From: Chitinophaga sancti | GTDB taxonomy: Bacteria; Bacteroidota; Bacteroidia; Chitinophagales; Chitinophagaceae | Length of the DNA stretch: 64,000 nucleotides | NCBI RefSeq assembly: GCF_034424315.1 | Contig: NZ_CP139972.1 | Coordinates: 2,604,001 to 2,668,000 of the forward strand | Direction: 5' to 3' | Shown here: piece after piece, positions 51,388 to 62,015 of the stretch | Numbering within the stretch: position 1 is the first letter of the stretch | Layout of the letters: each line of letters starts with the position of its first letter | Made by a program: the position numbers and the translations under genes | Notes under the pieces: model-generated | Seen by the model: only the letters and a program-made list of their open reading frames with translations | What the model was told of the DNA's origin: nothing | Database searches by the model: none

Positions 51388-52004
51388 CCAGCTACCCATT
51401 CATAGAAACCTTCTTTAAAAGCGTCCTTGAACAGTCGAAAGGCATTCAGGGGCGCTTTCATCTCTGCCCCCGTTTCGGGTTGGAGATAAACAGCGACCAG
51501 CTGGAAAGTGTCATTAATGACGATATTAAGCCGGTATCAGGCAGGAAATATCCGATGGCGCTTATGATGCCGCCACGTAGCCAGGGTAGTTTTACCGGAG
51601 TATTTGGTGAGTGGGAAACCTACCGTGCAGTTATGTTCTTCCTGAATACCACTTACTACACTGGTAACAACCAGGTCAAGGCACCTAATCCCAACACACG
51701 CACTTCCACTCATTCAATCACTGAGGACTGGCACGATATGAAGCGATGCGCTGTCAACTTCCTGCGTGTGCTGGATCGCATCCAGCGGCAAAAGGGTTTA
51801 ACCACATATGTTTTTCGTCTATCTACTACCCAGCAAAGCATGATTGACCCAGTGTCCTCTATTGGTAGCGACCGGGTGTCCGGTGTACGACTGGATTTCC
51901 AGTTCTCCCTGATGGTTGGCTGTGATATTGAGGACTACACAACTGAAGGAATTTCATCTATCACCGTTCCCGTTGCCGATCCGCATCCGGAACACAAACT
52001 GTAA
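51384..52004 (+). CDS. Hypothetical tail protein, 206 aa
   Basis: Not recognised. A beta-rich protein with a VSGVRLDFQFSLMVGCDIEDY end, similar in style to tail-terminator or minor-tail proteins. It is coupled to the preceding gene by a 4-base overlap. Confidence 0.5.
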   Translation: MTSYPFIETFFKSVLEQSKGIQGRFHLCPRFGLEINSDQLESVINDDIKPVSGRKYPMALMMPPRSQGSFTGVFGEWETYRAVMFFLNTTYYTGNNQVKAPNPNTRTSTHSITEDWHDMKRCAVNFLRVLDRIQRQKGLTTYVFRLSTTQQSMIDPVSSIGSDRVSGVRLDFQFSLMVGCDIEDYTTEGISSITVPVADPHPEHKL

Positions 52005-52007
52005 ACT

Positions 52008-52232
52008 ATGTATTTAGCTTCAAATTTTTCATCAGCAACAGCTCCATCAAACCCTAATGCAGTAAAATCAAGCATAACCGATGAGCAAGCAGCGGCACGT
52101 TTAGGAATGTCCTTCGAAAAATTCAAGGAGATCCAGTCTTATACAATGCAGATGCGTAAAAAGTATCCTCATATGAAGCCGGAAAGGATACAGCGCAAGG
52201 TTTGCGAACACTTCAAAATCAAACTGACATGA
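52008..52232 (+). CDS. Small hypothetical protein, 74 aa
   Basis: Not recognised. An N-terminal Ser/Asn-rich stretch (SSATAPSNPNAVKSS) precedes a helical part with a KKYPHMKPERIQRKVCEHF segment. It has no signal. The stop overlaps the next gene's start. Confidence 0.5.
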   Translation: MYLASNFSSATAPSNPNAVKSSITDEQAAARLGMSFEKFKEIQSYTMQMRKKYPHMKPERIQRKVCEHFKIKLT

Positions 52233-52495
52233 CCCTTACAGAAATAGCAAAGACGATTCCTTCAGAGTACAGGAAAGAGATTTTGGAAACAAACATGATC
52301 AGCAGGGCTACAGCCAGTTATTCAGATGCAAGTATGGCCTACCTGCTGCAAATATGGAAAACCTACGTGGCGCCGGATGAGGAAATTGATATGGGGTGCG
52401 GCCTCTGTAAGGAGCGAATACTTACCAACTTCAAGCAATTACAGGATACTCTGGTGAAACTGGAACAACAATCAAACCTTCTAAATGCGATATGA
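52229..52495 (+). CDS. Small helical protein, 88 aa
   Basis: Starts at the ATG at 52229 overlapping the previous stop; the open frame's earlier start is within the previous gene. All helical with Cys in MGCGLCKERI. Unknown tail-block protein. Its stop overlaps the next start. Confidence 0.5.
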   Translation: MTLTEIAKTIPSEYRKEILETNMISRATASYSDASMAYLLQIWKTYVAPDEEIDMGCGLCKERILTNFKQLQDTLVKLEQQSNLLNAI

Positions 52496-53013
52496 GAACT
52501 CCCGAAGAGATAATGAAGGGCGGCGCTGTCATTGTAAACGCTGGTATCAAGGACGAAAGTCGCGCACAGGGCCACTACCTGACAGGTGGTTTGGAAAATT
52601 CGCTTTCATACGTAGTAGGCAAATTGGGGCCGCTTCGTATTCTCACCGGTACAGCGGTTGATTATACTCGTTTTGTCAATAACGGAGTAGCTGCAGGTCG
52701 CGTGCCTTACTCACCAGGTTCTCGTTCTGGTGCCGGCACATCTCAATACATTGAGGGGCTGCGCCAGTTCTGGATCCTACGCGGAAAAAGCGATAAAGAG
52801 GCGTTGGCGCTGGCTTTTGCTACTGCGAATAAGCACAAGCAGGAAGGCATGCCGACATCTGCCAGTAAAAGGTATAGTTCCACCGGCCAGCGCACCGGCA
52901 TGATAGAGGCTGCTATGACAAAGAAGGAACAGGAACTTGATGCTTACATGTCTGTCGGTTTTGATAACCTGGTAGAAACGGTATTCCAAAAATGTAAATC
53001 TGAGACAATCTGA
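52492..53013 (+). CDS. Neck/tail-completion-like protein, 173 aa
   Basis: Residues 1-90 have a compact pattern (GALENSLSYVVGK-like, then TGTAVDYTRFVNNGV) seen in HK97 gp10-like or Mu G-like head-tail joining proteins. The rest is helical and basic. The next gene overlaps its stop (TGATG). Confidence is limited to the structural class. Confidence 0.5.
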   Translation: MRTPEEIMKGGAVIVNAGIKDESRAQGHYLTGGLENSLSYVVGKLGPLRILTGTAVDYTRFVNNGVAAGRVPYSPGSRSGAGTSQYIEGLRQFWILRGKSDKEALALAFATANKHKQEGMPTSASKRYSSTGQRTGMIEAAMTKKEQELDAYMSVGFDNLVETVFQKCKSETI

Positions 53014-53972
53014 TGCCTATTACAGCAATCACATATCAAACTGCCACGAATGGATTAAGCGCCGCTTACCGGCCTATTTTGTACCGTGTGACGGCAACTC
53101 CAACTGCCGGCACTGGCCAGCCGCCCATTGTTTATTGTGATATCTACTTTGGAGGGGTATTTTACAAAACCCTTTCTAAAACACTTGTCTTTTCCTCTGG
53201 TGAATGGCAGTTTGATATACAAGATGCGGCTCAGGAATACCTCAAGAAATACCTGGCTCCGAATGGGGGCGCAATGATCTATCCTGCTGATTCGGTGATG
53301 ACCAGCGTCTTTTGTCGATTCCGGGCCTCACAAATTACCACGGATGGATTTATCCAGCCTGAAGGCATTGTTCCGGTTCAGGGTACTGGAACGATATCTC
53401 CTGTTTCTGGTGGTGGAACTGAAAGTAACACGTCCTTTATTGTAAATTCAACCCTGCAGCAGGAAGATAACCAGGTTTTGTCAGAGCATCTGAACTTCTT
53501 TAAGGCTGGCACCTGGTCGCCCAACGTATTTCCACTTTCGCACCGGCCATTATCTCACCGAATCAAATTAGGGAAAAGTGATTATTATCCTATCATAAAC
53601 ACAGATTCTAGCCCGATTAAAGGCATTATTGCCTATTTCAGGTACAAAGGTCAAACAACATTCAATCATGCCGTTAAAGTATTTGATAACGCTTGCCCCA
53701 TAGTGGTGCCTACCGCTATTTTGTCACCGGTTAATCCTACAACTCAATTATTCAGATTTAGCTGGAATGCGATGCCTTATTATGTTACCGGTGTGAAAAT
53801 AGAGTACCGAAAGACCACTGATACAGGTGATTTTACTGTTGTTTTCTCTGACCCAAATATTACATACAAGGATGTTACCGTTCCTAATGGGCTTTACGAC
53901 ATCTATTTCACAGCTTTTGGTAGTTGCCAGGGGGGCAGAAGTGGTTATTTACAAAGTGGTTTAAACCCATAA
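53013..53972 (+). CDS. Tail protein with fibronectin-like C-terminal domain
   Basis: A 319-residue beta-rich protein. Glycine-rich linker near residue 130 (GTGTISPVSGGG). The last ~90 residues (TAILSPVNPTTQLFRFSWNAM then YDIYFTAFGSC) look like an immunoglobulin- or FN3-type domain. Probably a structural tail or baseplate part. Confidence 0.55.
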   Translation: MPITAITYQTATNGLSAAYRPILYRVTATPTAGTGQPPIVYCDIYFGGVFYKTLSKTLVFSSGEWQFDIQDAAQEYLKKYLAPNGGAMIYPADSVMTSVFCRFRASQITTDGFIQPEGIVPVQGTGTISPVSGGGTESNTSFIVNSTLQQEDNQVLSEHLNFFKAGTWSPNVFPLSHRPLSHRIKLGKSDYYPIINTDSSPIKGIIAYFRYKGQTTFNHAVKVFDNACPIVVPTAILSPVNPTTQLFRFSWNAMPYYVTGVKIEYRKTTDTGDFTVVFSDPNITYKDVTVPNGLYDIYFTAFGSCQGGRSGYLQSGLNP

Positions 53973-53975
53973 ATT

Positions 53976-54554
53976 ATGGATCAGAAAGTACAATACATAC
54001 CATTCGGATCAAAAAATATGGAGAATACATTTCCATCTATTCCGTGGAAGGATGTGGAGGAGTATTATATGCAGGTAACGAACCTTGAAGGCGCTGTTGT
54101 CGCTACTACTCCGCATTACTTCATCGAAGATGGTACACCAGGAGAGGATGAAAGCTGCCGGCTTCATTTCCTGAACTCTCTTGGAGGAATAGATGCCATT
54201 ACATTCTGGCAAACAGAAGAAAACTATGAAGTTAAAAGTAGCACCTGGCAGAAACCTCTTTCCGTGCCGCTGATAAAGTCAGATGGAGGTAATAGCCGGT
54301 ACAACGTGCAGGCAAATGATAACCGTAAGGTTACAGCAGTATTTCAGGAAGATGTGATTTCATGGGTAAAGGAACTGATGAGAAGTCCGTCTGTATGGAT
54401 TGAGTGGAAAGGAGTACAAGGACAGCCGGATGACTATCTGCCGGTATTGCTGAAAGATGCAACATACAATACCCTGAAGGTAGACGATCGATATGAATAT
54501 CAACTAACTGTAGAATTCCAGTTTTCAAATACAGACATAACAATTCGAAACTGA
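53976..54554 (+). CDS. Hypothetical tail protein, 192 aa
   Basis: Not recognised. A beta-rich protein ending YQLTVEFQFSNTDITIRN. It lies between two likely tail proteins and overlaps the next gene's start by one base. A distal-tail role is possible. Confidence 0.5.
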   Translation: MDQKVQYIPFGSKNMENTFPSIPWKDVEEYYMQVTNLEGAVVATTPHYFIEDGTPGEDESCRLHFLNSLGGIDAITFWQTEENYEVKSSTWQKPLSVPLIKSDGGNSRYNVQANDNRKVTAVFQEDVISWVKELMRSPSVWIEWKGVQGQPDDYLPVLLKDATYNTLKVDDRYEYQLTVEFQFSNTDITIRN

Positions 54555-56866
54555 TGCCCAATTCCAATTACATAAAGATTTGCCTTGATGGACAAGATGT
54601 TGAGTTAAACAATACAGGACTTGACATAAGTATAAGCTACAATCTGGAGGATGCTGAAGATTTCACTAAAAAGAAATCAAGTGAAGCATTTAATGTAACT
54701 ATACCGGCCACGGTCAATAATGATAAGCTGGGAAACACTTTTCACAACCCATCCATTGAAGATATGACCACAGGCAAGGTCTTCAGGGGTTATCGGGAAG
54801 GTATGATAGAGGCAAATGGTGATGAGTTGCTGGTAGGTAAGGCGTTTTTAACCAACGCCACCCATACTGATCGGCCAGTATCTTATCAGTATGATTTCTA
54901 CGGAAACAATGGCGACTGGATGATCGACCTCAAAGAGACCACTTTGTTTGATCTGCTGAAGCATATCAGATTTAAGCTAACAGCTGAACGTATACAAGAT
55001 TCGTGGACTTTTACTGGTGACTCAGAGCTTCTACCTTATGTATTTGCACCGGTGCGGTACCGCCAGCCATTTGATTTTTACGATGACAGTATTACTGATG
55101 GAAATTATAAGGATGATAACGCCACTAGCTTATATATGCGTCCATCTTTGTCAGTATACTGGATTATATATTGGGGGTTCAAAAGCGTCGGATATAAAAT
55201 CAAATCAGACTTTTTTGCCACAAACTACTTTAAGCGCTTAGTGATGCCATGGACCTGGTGCAACTTTCTTTCTTCAGAGGGAAATAGGCAGGATAACCTC
55301 CGTTTTCTGGCAAAGGGAACAGAGCGAATCACACTACCTAATTTTACAAATGGGTATTTAGATGTAAAGGCAACCAATACAAACACCGAAGGAGGATTTA
55401 ACCCAAATAATCTCTACACGTATAATGCTACCACCGGTGAAATGACATGGGCGTATTCTGATGCCTATAGGTATGGTAGTTTAGAGTTTCACTTTAACCT
55501 TCAGGTAGATTGGTATGCTTTTGTGCATCAAAGTCAGAGTATAGTAATGGGCATTGAATGGTATATAGATGGAGCTTACATAGAGACACACGTAATTGCT
55601 GACAAATCAACTACTGCTTTTTACAGTGACGAAATGAGTGGTATAAAAGAGGATACCTTCGTATGTATTCTTGACAATGAATTTTCAACCCATACTGTGA
55701 CAGCAAAAATAAAAGCTGTGTTATCAGGTGAGGGGAGTGGTCCTTCCGTTAATCTTCAGGTGCTTCAACTCTCTCTTGATTATATGCGAGTACCGATTGG
55801 AGGTACTGTTGATTTCGAGAACTATACAGCCTTTAAAAATTATAAATTCCTCGATTTCCTTGCTGGTGTGGTTGATGCGTTTAACCTTTTACCTGGTACT
55901 GATCCTCATCAAAAAGTTGTTTTATTAGAACCCGCGCATATTTATACGCTTGATGACAATTTCATTAGCCCTCGACAAGGTTATTTCAATGGTGATCACA
56001 CTGATTGGAGCCAGAAGCAGGATCTTTCTCAAGTATCCACGATGGAATTGTTCCGAGATTATGAAAAAGAGGTTACAATGAAATTTAAAGATGATAGTAG
56101 TGACGGTATCTTGAAACTCATTCAAGATAGAAACTCTAATGTACTGGCGGCTGCTAAATATGTTTTCCCAGAACGCTTTAAGGCTGATACTAAATCAATT
56201 GAAAATAGATTCTTTTCCCCTGTAATGCATTATCAGGTTGATCAATGGCAAAACAAAGGAACACTGGCTCTAAAACCGCAGCTAATATGCATCATCCCAG
56301 AGAATATTAGCAATACCAGCAAGGATGAGGCAAGCAACACTTTCCAGCCAAAACTTGCTTGGTATAAAGGTTTAGTGGCAAATGCTGGGGGATGGCGGTT
56401 TGAGGGTGAAGATAAAATCAACCTGCCATACATGTTTGCGGTGAATTATCAACCAGGTGGAGAAAGTGATCCTGTATTATCTTATTGTGATGAGAAAATA
56501 GGGCCGGTAAGAGCGCCAGGGCTATTCCGAAGGTTTTTTCTTCAACGATTTGCGATCATGCGTAACGGCCAGTTCTATATAACCAACTTCCGCTTGAACA
56601 ATAAGGATGTAACTAACTGGTTTCACAGAGAGCACAAGATAGTACGCGGTGAGCGTTGGGAACTGGTGAAGATAAATGATTATCGCCCACTGTCAGAGGG
56701 TTCTACTGAGTGTTATCTTCGCAAATGGTCTCCCATTACAGAAGACGACTTCAATTCCATTTATCCAACGTTCAAAGTAACAGCGCAAGACAAATACGAT
56801 ACAAAATATTCTCCACTGAAAGCGCTTATAACTGATATACCAGGCGCAATCATTGAAAAATTATAA
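54554..56866 (+). CDS. Large tail/distal-tail protein, 770 aa
   Basis: A beta-rich 770-residue protein. It starts YIKICLDGQDVELNNTGLDISISYNLED, a pattern seen in Bacteroidota phage tail-tip proteins, and shows many short beta segments with Tyr and Asp. It directly precedes the tape measure by 2 bases. Probably part of the tail tip or adsorption apparatus; the fold is not certain. Confidence 0.6.
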   Translation: MPNSNYIKICLDGQDVELNNTGLDISISYNLEDAEDFTKKKSSEAFNVTIPATVNNDKLGNTFHNPSIEDMTTGKVFRGYREGMIEANGDELLVGKAFLTNATHTDRPVSYQYDFYGNNGDWMIDLKETTLFDLLKHIRFKLTAERIQDSWTFTGDSELLPYVFAPVRYRQPFDFYDDSITDGNYKDDNATSLYMRPSLSVYWIIYWGFKSVGYKIKSDFFATNYFKRLVMPWTWCNFLSSEGNRQDNLRFLAKGTERITLPNFTNGYLDVKATNTNTEGGFNPNNLYTYNATTGEMTWAYSDAYRYGSLEFHFNLQVDWYAFVHQSQSIVMGIEWYIDGAYIETHVIADKSTTAFYSDEMSGIKEDTFVCILDNEFSTHTVTAKIKAVLSGEGSGPSVNLQVLQLSLDYMRVPIGGTVDFENYTAFKNYKFLDFLAGVVDAFNLLPGTDPHQKVVLLEPAHIYTLDDNFISPRQGYFNGDHTDWSQKQDLSQVSTMELFRDYEKEVTMKFKDDSSDGILKLIQDRNSNVLAAAKYVFPERFKADTKSIENRFFSPVMHYQVDQWQNKGTLALKPQLICIIPENISNTSKDEASNTFQPKLAWYKGLVANAGGWRFEGEDKINLPYMFAVNYQPGGESDPVLSYCDEKIGPVRAPGLFRRFFLQRFAIMRNGQFYITNFRLNNKDVTNWFHREHKIVRGERWELVKINDYRPLSEGSTECYLRKWSPITEDDFNSIYPTFKVTAQDKYDTKYSPLKALITDIPGAIIEKL

Positions 56867-56868
56867 TT

Positions 56869-59800
56869 ATGGGTGCAACTTTCGGGAAAGTACAGAAAAT
56901 ATACGAGCTGCGGACGCTCGGATACGACCAGGTAGGTAAACAGCTTGACAACATAGTTGTCAAATTCAACAATATCAAAAAAGCAAAACAAGATGCGGCT
57001 AAAGCTATGGCCGATGCATCAAAGGCACAGGGTACTGAGTCAGAAGCATTTAAAAAAGCTAATGCTGCATATGATGAAGCCAGATTGAAGCAAATACAGC
57101 TCAAGACAGAATATACAAATACTAAAAACGAACTTCAGGCTTTACAAATTGTAAGACAAGCAGAAATCAACCAACAAAAACAGCAGCAATCAAGCACCCA
57201 GGCTGCTGCTGGAAGCTATAATGCTTTACGGAAAGAATATAATGAACTTCGTAAAGCAACACAAAATGTAACAACAGGATCTCCTGTCCAATTTCAGGGG
57301 CAAACTATATCCTATGACCAGGCTATTCAAAAACTTCAACAATTATCTGCTGCAGAGCAAAATTTCCGCCGTCAATTCACCCAGGATAAGCTACTCGTAG
57401 GGGAATATACCAGTGGGATCGTGCAGGCATTTAAGCAAATGGGGCTTGACGACCTTGTTGGCGGACAAATTACAAAAGCGAAAAGCCGACTGAAAGATTT
57501 AAACTCCTCTTTTGCCCAGCTGAAGACAGAATATGATCGGGTAAAAGTTGCTGGAACAGGCGGTTTAGATGCTATCGAAAAGAAAATGATAGCCAATCGC
57601 CAGGAAGCAAACCAACTTAATCAACAGGTTCACCAACTGGAAGCAGAATTCAGGGGTGTCGGTTCTGTCGGTAGTCAGATTACAGCTGGCATTGCCAATG
57701 GCTTTGCTGATATGAAAAATCAGCTGGCACAGTTCGTAATAGGTTATTTTGGATTCCAGGCAATATTATCTGGTGCGCAAAAGCTGATCCACCAAAACTA
57801 TGAGCTGTCAGATTCTATTGCTCAAATCAAGATTTACACGAAAGGAACTACGGAAGAGGTAAACGGTTTAATTGACAGTTTGAAAAAGCTGGATACCCGT
57901 ACATCACTCGCCGGCTTAGTTGATATCGCTACCCTTGTGGCAAAAAAGGGTGTTGCTAAGGATGAGATCGTAGGCGTTACCCAGGCGCTTGATCAGTTGT
58001 TTGTGGTGCTCGGCAAGGAGGCCGGCGATCCGCATGAAGCGGTGGCTAGCATGGTAAAGCTAGTGAATGTATACAGCGAGGACAAGCACGTAACAGCAAA
58101 AAACATTGGTGATATCGGAGCCGCCATCGCAAAACTTACATCTTCTGGTGTGGCAACAGGCCGATTCCTTATCAATTTTGCAGAACGTATGGCAGGGATT
58201 AGAGGGATCACGGGGCTTTCGATTGATAAGGTTCTCGGTTTGGGAGCTGCTTTGGAAGAATTGGGCCAGCGTTCAGAGGTTTCAGGTACCGCACTCTCTC
58301 AGTTAATTGTAAAGCTGTTCACCGATACACAGAAATATGCCGATATAACCGGTAAGAGCCTTAAAGAATTTAAGGCGCTTCTTAATGATAGCCCAATTGA
58401 TGCTTTTGTTCTTGTTGCAGAGAAGCTGAAGGGGAATGCAGGCGAAATGGAAAAGTTTTTTGAAGGTGTGACAGATATTCACGCACGAAGCGGTAAGATG
58501 GTAGGTGTATTAGGAGATATCGCGGGTAACGCAGAATATGCAAGAAAGCGTTTGGCTGCCGCCACTGCAGCAATGGGTGACCAAGCCTCATTAGCATCAG
58601 CTTTTGCAGAGAAGAATCAAACCTTTGCCGCAACCCTCGACAAGATTGGGAAACAATTTGAAATCCTGGGTAGTAATAGAAGTGTTCAGGTCCTGTTAAC
58701 CTCTATAGCAGGCATTATTACGTTTTTACTCGGTAACATACCAGGGTTAGTAATTGCTACTGGCGTTTGGGCTGCAGGATGGGCAATACTGAACAAGGAG
58801 CTATTCCTTGCTAAAGCCAATTTGTTATTGGTAAATGCGCAAATACTTGCAGGAAGAATTGCCTTAGCCGCTATTACTATTTTTACCAATGCCTATTCAG
58901 TTGCATTAGCACTTTGGACCGGAACAATGCGTGTAGCGACGGTAACCGCCCAGTTTTTGAATTCTACCTTGCTTGCCACCCCTTTAGGTATTATTCTGAC
59001 GTTGGCAGGTCTGGCTGCGGGTACAATGGCTGCATTCGCCGGGGCCATTTCAGGCACAACTGAAAAAGTTTTGGCGCATGCTGCATCGTTGAGGTTATTA
59101 AATGATATACAGAATCGAGTTCAGGATCAGATTGGTGCCACTGTTAATAAAACCAAACTGCTGTCATCCGTGGTCGCGGATCACACAATAAGTGAAACAA
59201 GCCGTAAGAAGGCGCTACAAGATCTTATTGCAATCGCTCCTGAGTATTTAAATAAGCTCACCCTTGAAAATGCTGCCACTGCTGAAGGAAAGCAAATCTT
59301 AGACGGTTATTTAAAGTCTCTGCGAGAAAAGGCTGAGTTGCAAGCAGGCGAAGGGATAGCTAATAAGGCAATAGAGGACAGGACCAAATTAGAGAAAACC
59401 TTATTTGATTTAGAATTAAAGCGAAAACAGGGTAAAACAGGGAAGAATGATCTTACCGACGAAGAACAGAAATTCCTATCTACCGGGAGGAGAAGTGTGC
59501 CTTTTGGTGCCGCAATAGGCTCCCTGTTTGGTAAATCAACTATCGATGCAGCAATACAGGGGGTGCAAGATCAAATAAATGCAAAGAATGAGGAAGTTGA
59601 TCAGGCTAATGCTTTTGTGAAAGCAAAATATGATAAGCTCGGGCAAACTGTTAAGGAAGGAAATGAAGCCGTCACAAATGCTCCGAAACCAAGAACCATT
59701 TCTACTGTAAAGGAGGAGATAAAAACACTTGACGAGCAAATCAATGTAGCTGAGATAGGTTCACAGAAATTGAAGGATCTTGTTTCCCAAAGAACTAAGC

Positions 59801-61722
59801 TTCAGAAGGAATTACAAGATGCGGAAGGTAAAACTAACGGCAAGGACAATGCTTCAAAGATTACAGGTACTCAGCGTGATGAACTGAGAGATAAAGAGGC
59901 TGCTAGAGAGGAAGAGTTATCATTCCAAAAGCTAAAATTTGCTGAAGGTAAACTGTCAGAAGAGGATTACCTGAAAAACATCCTTCAGATCAATAGAAAG
60001 TATATCGATGCTAAACTTGCTCTTATAAAAGGATCCAATTCCGCTGAACGGAAGCTAATATCTGATCTGAAGTCTGAGAAAGTAGACAACGAAAGAGAAA
60101 CTAATGAAAAGCTGTTTAAGCTAGGTGAAGAAAGAATAAAAGACACCTTTGATCATGCAAGGAAAGAAGCTGAATCAACGCTACGGGCGGTTGAAAATAG
60201 CCCTATTGCTACTCCTTCAGAGCTTGCACAAGCGAAACTTGATGCAGACAAGGCAATCCTTACCGCTCAAACTGCCTTCAATGAATCAATGGATCAGCTG
60301 GAAAAGTCTCTTCACGTCCAATCGAAGAAGAATGCTGAGGAAAGGGCTGATTCAATTACCACTGTTAATCAGAATATTCAAAAGGACCAGTTATCCTTAA
60401 GTAAAGCAACTATTGAGGATATTAAAAAGCAAGGTGAAGCAGAAATAGCTGCTTATAAGGCCAATGTTGAAAAACAGAAATTAGCCGTTGCTCAAAGCAA
60501 TAAATCGACACCAGTTAAGCAGAACCTTACCGACAAGCTCAATAAAACGGAGGAAATAGGAGTACTTGCATTAGAGGTAGCAACAATGGAAAAGTTGCTT
60601 CCGAAGTACAAACAGCAGCTAAAGGATAAAGAAAAAACTAAGCAGGAATATAACGAGTTCGTTACTCAATTGTATGAGAAGCAACAGGCATTACAGAAAG
60701 CGACACTAGAAGGGCAAAAGAAAAACCTCCTTTCTTTTGCTGATGGCCTAAAGAGCATCATTCAGAAACTATTTGTTGCATCTGACGAAATGTCCGCCAC
60801 GATCATGCAGGGGCTGTCCGGAGCCTACAGCCTGGCACAGGATGCAATGAATGGTTTCTTCAACAATGAGCAGCAGCGTATTAAGGAGAGCCAAAAAAAC
60901 ATGCAGGATCGCCTTGATACTGAGCTTGAACAGGCGAAAGCTAGGGCGCAATCAAAGGCAGAAGAGGAAAGATTGGAAAAGCAGTACGCATTGAAGAAGA
61001 AGCAAGCCGACAAACAAGCCGGTGAGGAACTGAAAAAGGCAAAAAAGAAAGAGGCCCGGTTGGCTTTGGTGACAGAACTTGCCAATATAGCGGCGGCGGC
61101 AGCTGCTAACGTACTAAACGGTGTAACCTTTGGTGCTGCGGGAGTTGCCCAGTTTGCAGTTCAATCCGTGCTTGCTTTGGGAAGGTATGCAATTCGTATT
61201 AACGAGATAGACAATACCCAGTTTGCGTATGGTGGCTCTCCGGATGTGCCTACTCGAGGAGGAAGGTTTGGCGGTAAACCACACAGTCAGGGCGGTACAC
61301 CGTTTATGTATAAAGGGCGCAGATTTGAAGGAGAAATCGATGAACTGGCAGTTATCCGTACTAAAAACGCGCCTACCGGAACTTATTCTATCACCGGTAA
61401 TCATACTCAGATTGCCTCTGGTCTTAATGCCCTGGGAGGAGGGATATCATTTGCACCTGGAGCTCAAATTCAGAAATATGAATTTGGTGGAGGGCTCGGT
61501 GAGAGCCTAAAAGCACCGGTATTTACTCCTTCTTACTCTAATTCTCCTGTTAATACCAATAGTGCTGAATCAGAAAAATACTATGATCTCATTTTGGAAC
61601 AGACGAAAGCTATTCAGGCGGTCAATGGACGTATAGATAAGATCGAAGTTGTCCAGGTGACCCGAAGCGTTACAGATGCGCAGAAAAAACATGTTAAGCA
61701 ATCAAATATCGGTACCCTATGA
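56869..61722 (+). CDS. Tail tape-measure protein
   Basis: A 1617-residue protein, the longest gene in the window. Residues 1-250 are coiled coil with many Gln, ~270-600 a TP901-type tape-measure core (FADMKNQLAQFVIG, TLVAKKGVAKDEIVG, ITGLSIDKVLGLGAALEELG), ~610-740 hydrophobic helices (TSIAGIITFLLGNIPGLVIATGV, in part), ~760-1480 a long coiled coil, then a Gly-rich end. Its length sets the tail length. It comes before the head genes here, which is unusual. Confidence 0.92.
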   Translation: MGATFGKVQKIYELRTLGYDQVGKQLDNIVVKFNNIKKAKQDAAKAMADASKAQGTESEAFKKANAAYDEARLKQIQLKTEYTNTKNELQALQIVRQAEINQQKQQQSSTQAAAGSYNALRKEYNELRKATQNVTTGSPVQFQGQTISYDQAIQKLQQLSAAEQNFRRQFTQDKLLVGEYTSGIVQAFKQMGLDDLVGGQITKAKSRLKDLNSSFAQLKTEYDRVKVAGTGGLDAIEKKMIANRQEANQLNQQVHQLEAEFRGVGSVGSQITAGIANGFADMKNQLAQFVIGYFGFQAILSGAQKLIHQNYELSDSIAQIKIYTKGTTEEVNGLIDSLKKLDTRTSLAGLVDIATLVAKKGVAKDEIVGVTQALDQLFVVLGKEAGDPHEAVASMVKLVNVYSEDKHVTAKNIGDIGAAIAKLTSSGVATGRFLINFAERMAGIRGITGLSIDKVLGLGAALEELGQRSEVSGTALSQLIVKLFTDTQKYADITGKSLKEFKALLNDSPIDAFVLVAEKLKGNAGEMEKFFEGVTDIHARSGKMVGVLGDIAGNAEYARKRLAAATAAMGDQASLASAFAEKNQTFAATLDKIGKQFEILGSNRSVQVLLTSIAGIITFLLGNIPGLVIATGVWAAGWAILNKELFLAKANLLLVNAQILAGRIALAAITIFTNAYSVALALWTGTMRVATVTAQFLNSTLLATPLGIILTLAGLAAGTMAAFAGAISGTTEKVLAHAASLRLLNDIQNRVQDQIGATVNKTKLLSSVVADHTISETSRKKALQDLIAIAPEYLNKLTLENAATAEGKQILDGYLKSLREKAELQAGEGIANKAIEDRTKLEKTLFDLELKRKQGKTGKNDLTDEEQKFLSTGRRSVPFGAAIGSLFGKSTIDAAIQGVQDQINAKNEEVDQANAFVKAKYDKLGQTVKEGNEAVTNAPKPRTISTVKEEIKTLDEQINVAEIGSQKLKDLVSQRTKLQKELQDAEGKTNGKDNASKITGTQRDELRDKEAAREEELSFQKLKFAEGKLSEEDYLKNILQINRKYIDAKLALIKGSNSAERKLISDLKSEKVDNERETNEKLFKLGEERIKDTFDHARKEAESTLRAVENSPIATPSELAQAKLDADKAILTAQTAFNESMDQLEKSLHVQSKKNAEERADSITTVNQNIQKDQLSLSKATIEDIKKQGEAEIAAYKANVEKQKLAVAQSNKSTPVKQNLTDKLNKTEEIGVLALEVATMEKLLPKYKQQLKDKEKTKQEYNEFVTQLYEKQQALQKATLEGQKKNLLSFADGLKSIIQKLFVASDEMSATIMQGLSGAYSLAQDAMNGFFNNEQQRIKESQKNMQDRLDTELEQAKARAQSKAEEERLEKQYALKKKQADKQAGEELKKAKKKEARLALVTELANIAAAAAANVLNGVTFGAAGVAQFAVQSVLALGRYAIRINEIDNTQFAYGGSPDVPTRGGRFGGKPHSQGGTPFMYKGRRFEGEIDELAVIRTKNAPTGTYSITGNHTQIASGLNALGGGISFAPGAQIQKYEFGGGLGESLKAPVFTPSYSNSPVNTNSAESEKYYDLILEQTKAIQAVNGRIDKIEVVQVTRSVTDAQKKHVKQSNIGTL

Positions 61723-61940
61723 AAGAAACGATTTTAGATAAAAAGCTACAGGAAATCGCATCCTCCAATTGGGAACAGTTTGTCCACCTGATTGGAGGTG
61801 AGGCCATCATCAAAGCTAAAATTTGCTTGTTAAGGCAGAATAACCATAGTTACGGTGAGATCAAAAACCGCTTGGGTATCACTGAGGATCGGGTAAGATA
61901 TGGCTGTGCAAAATGCGATACCAATAAACAAAGTCAGTAA
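61719..61940 (+). CDS. Small HTH-like protein, 73 aa
   Basis: Starts overlapping the tape-measure stop (ATGA). Its second half looks like a DNA-binding helix-turn-helix (HSYGEIKNRLGITEDRVRYGCAKC), so it might regulate the head genes. No other evidence. Confidence 0.5.
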   Translation: MKETILDKKLQEIASSNWEQFVHLIGGEAIIKAKICLLRQNNHSYGEIKNRLGITEDRVRYGCAKCDTNKQSQ

Positions 61941-62015
61941 AAAAGGGTGGTTTTTTTTACCATAGATAAACTCAAAATGATTCTTGAGAACTTATTTTGA
62001 TTGCATTTTTGTGCA
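61941..62015 (+). promoter_or_regulatory. Leader of the head operon, possible promoter
   Basis: AT-rich, with an AACTCAAAATGATTCTTGAG near-palindrome (61969-61988 region) and a TTATTTTG about 18 bases after the AACTC, resembling the late promoters but not matching AGAGTT. A weak candidate for a third late promoter, before the ATG at 62016. Confidence 0.35.
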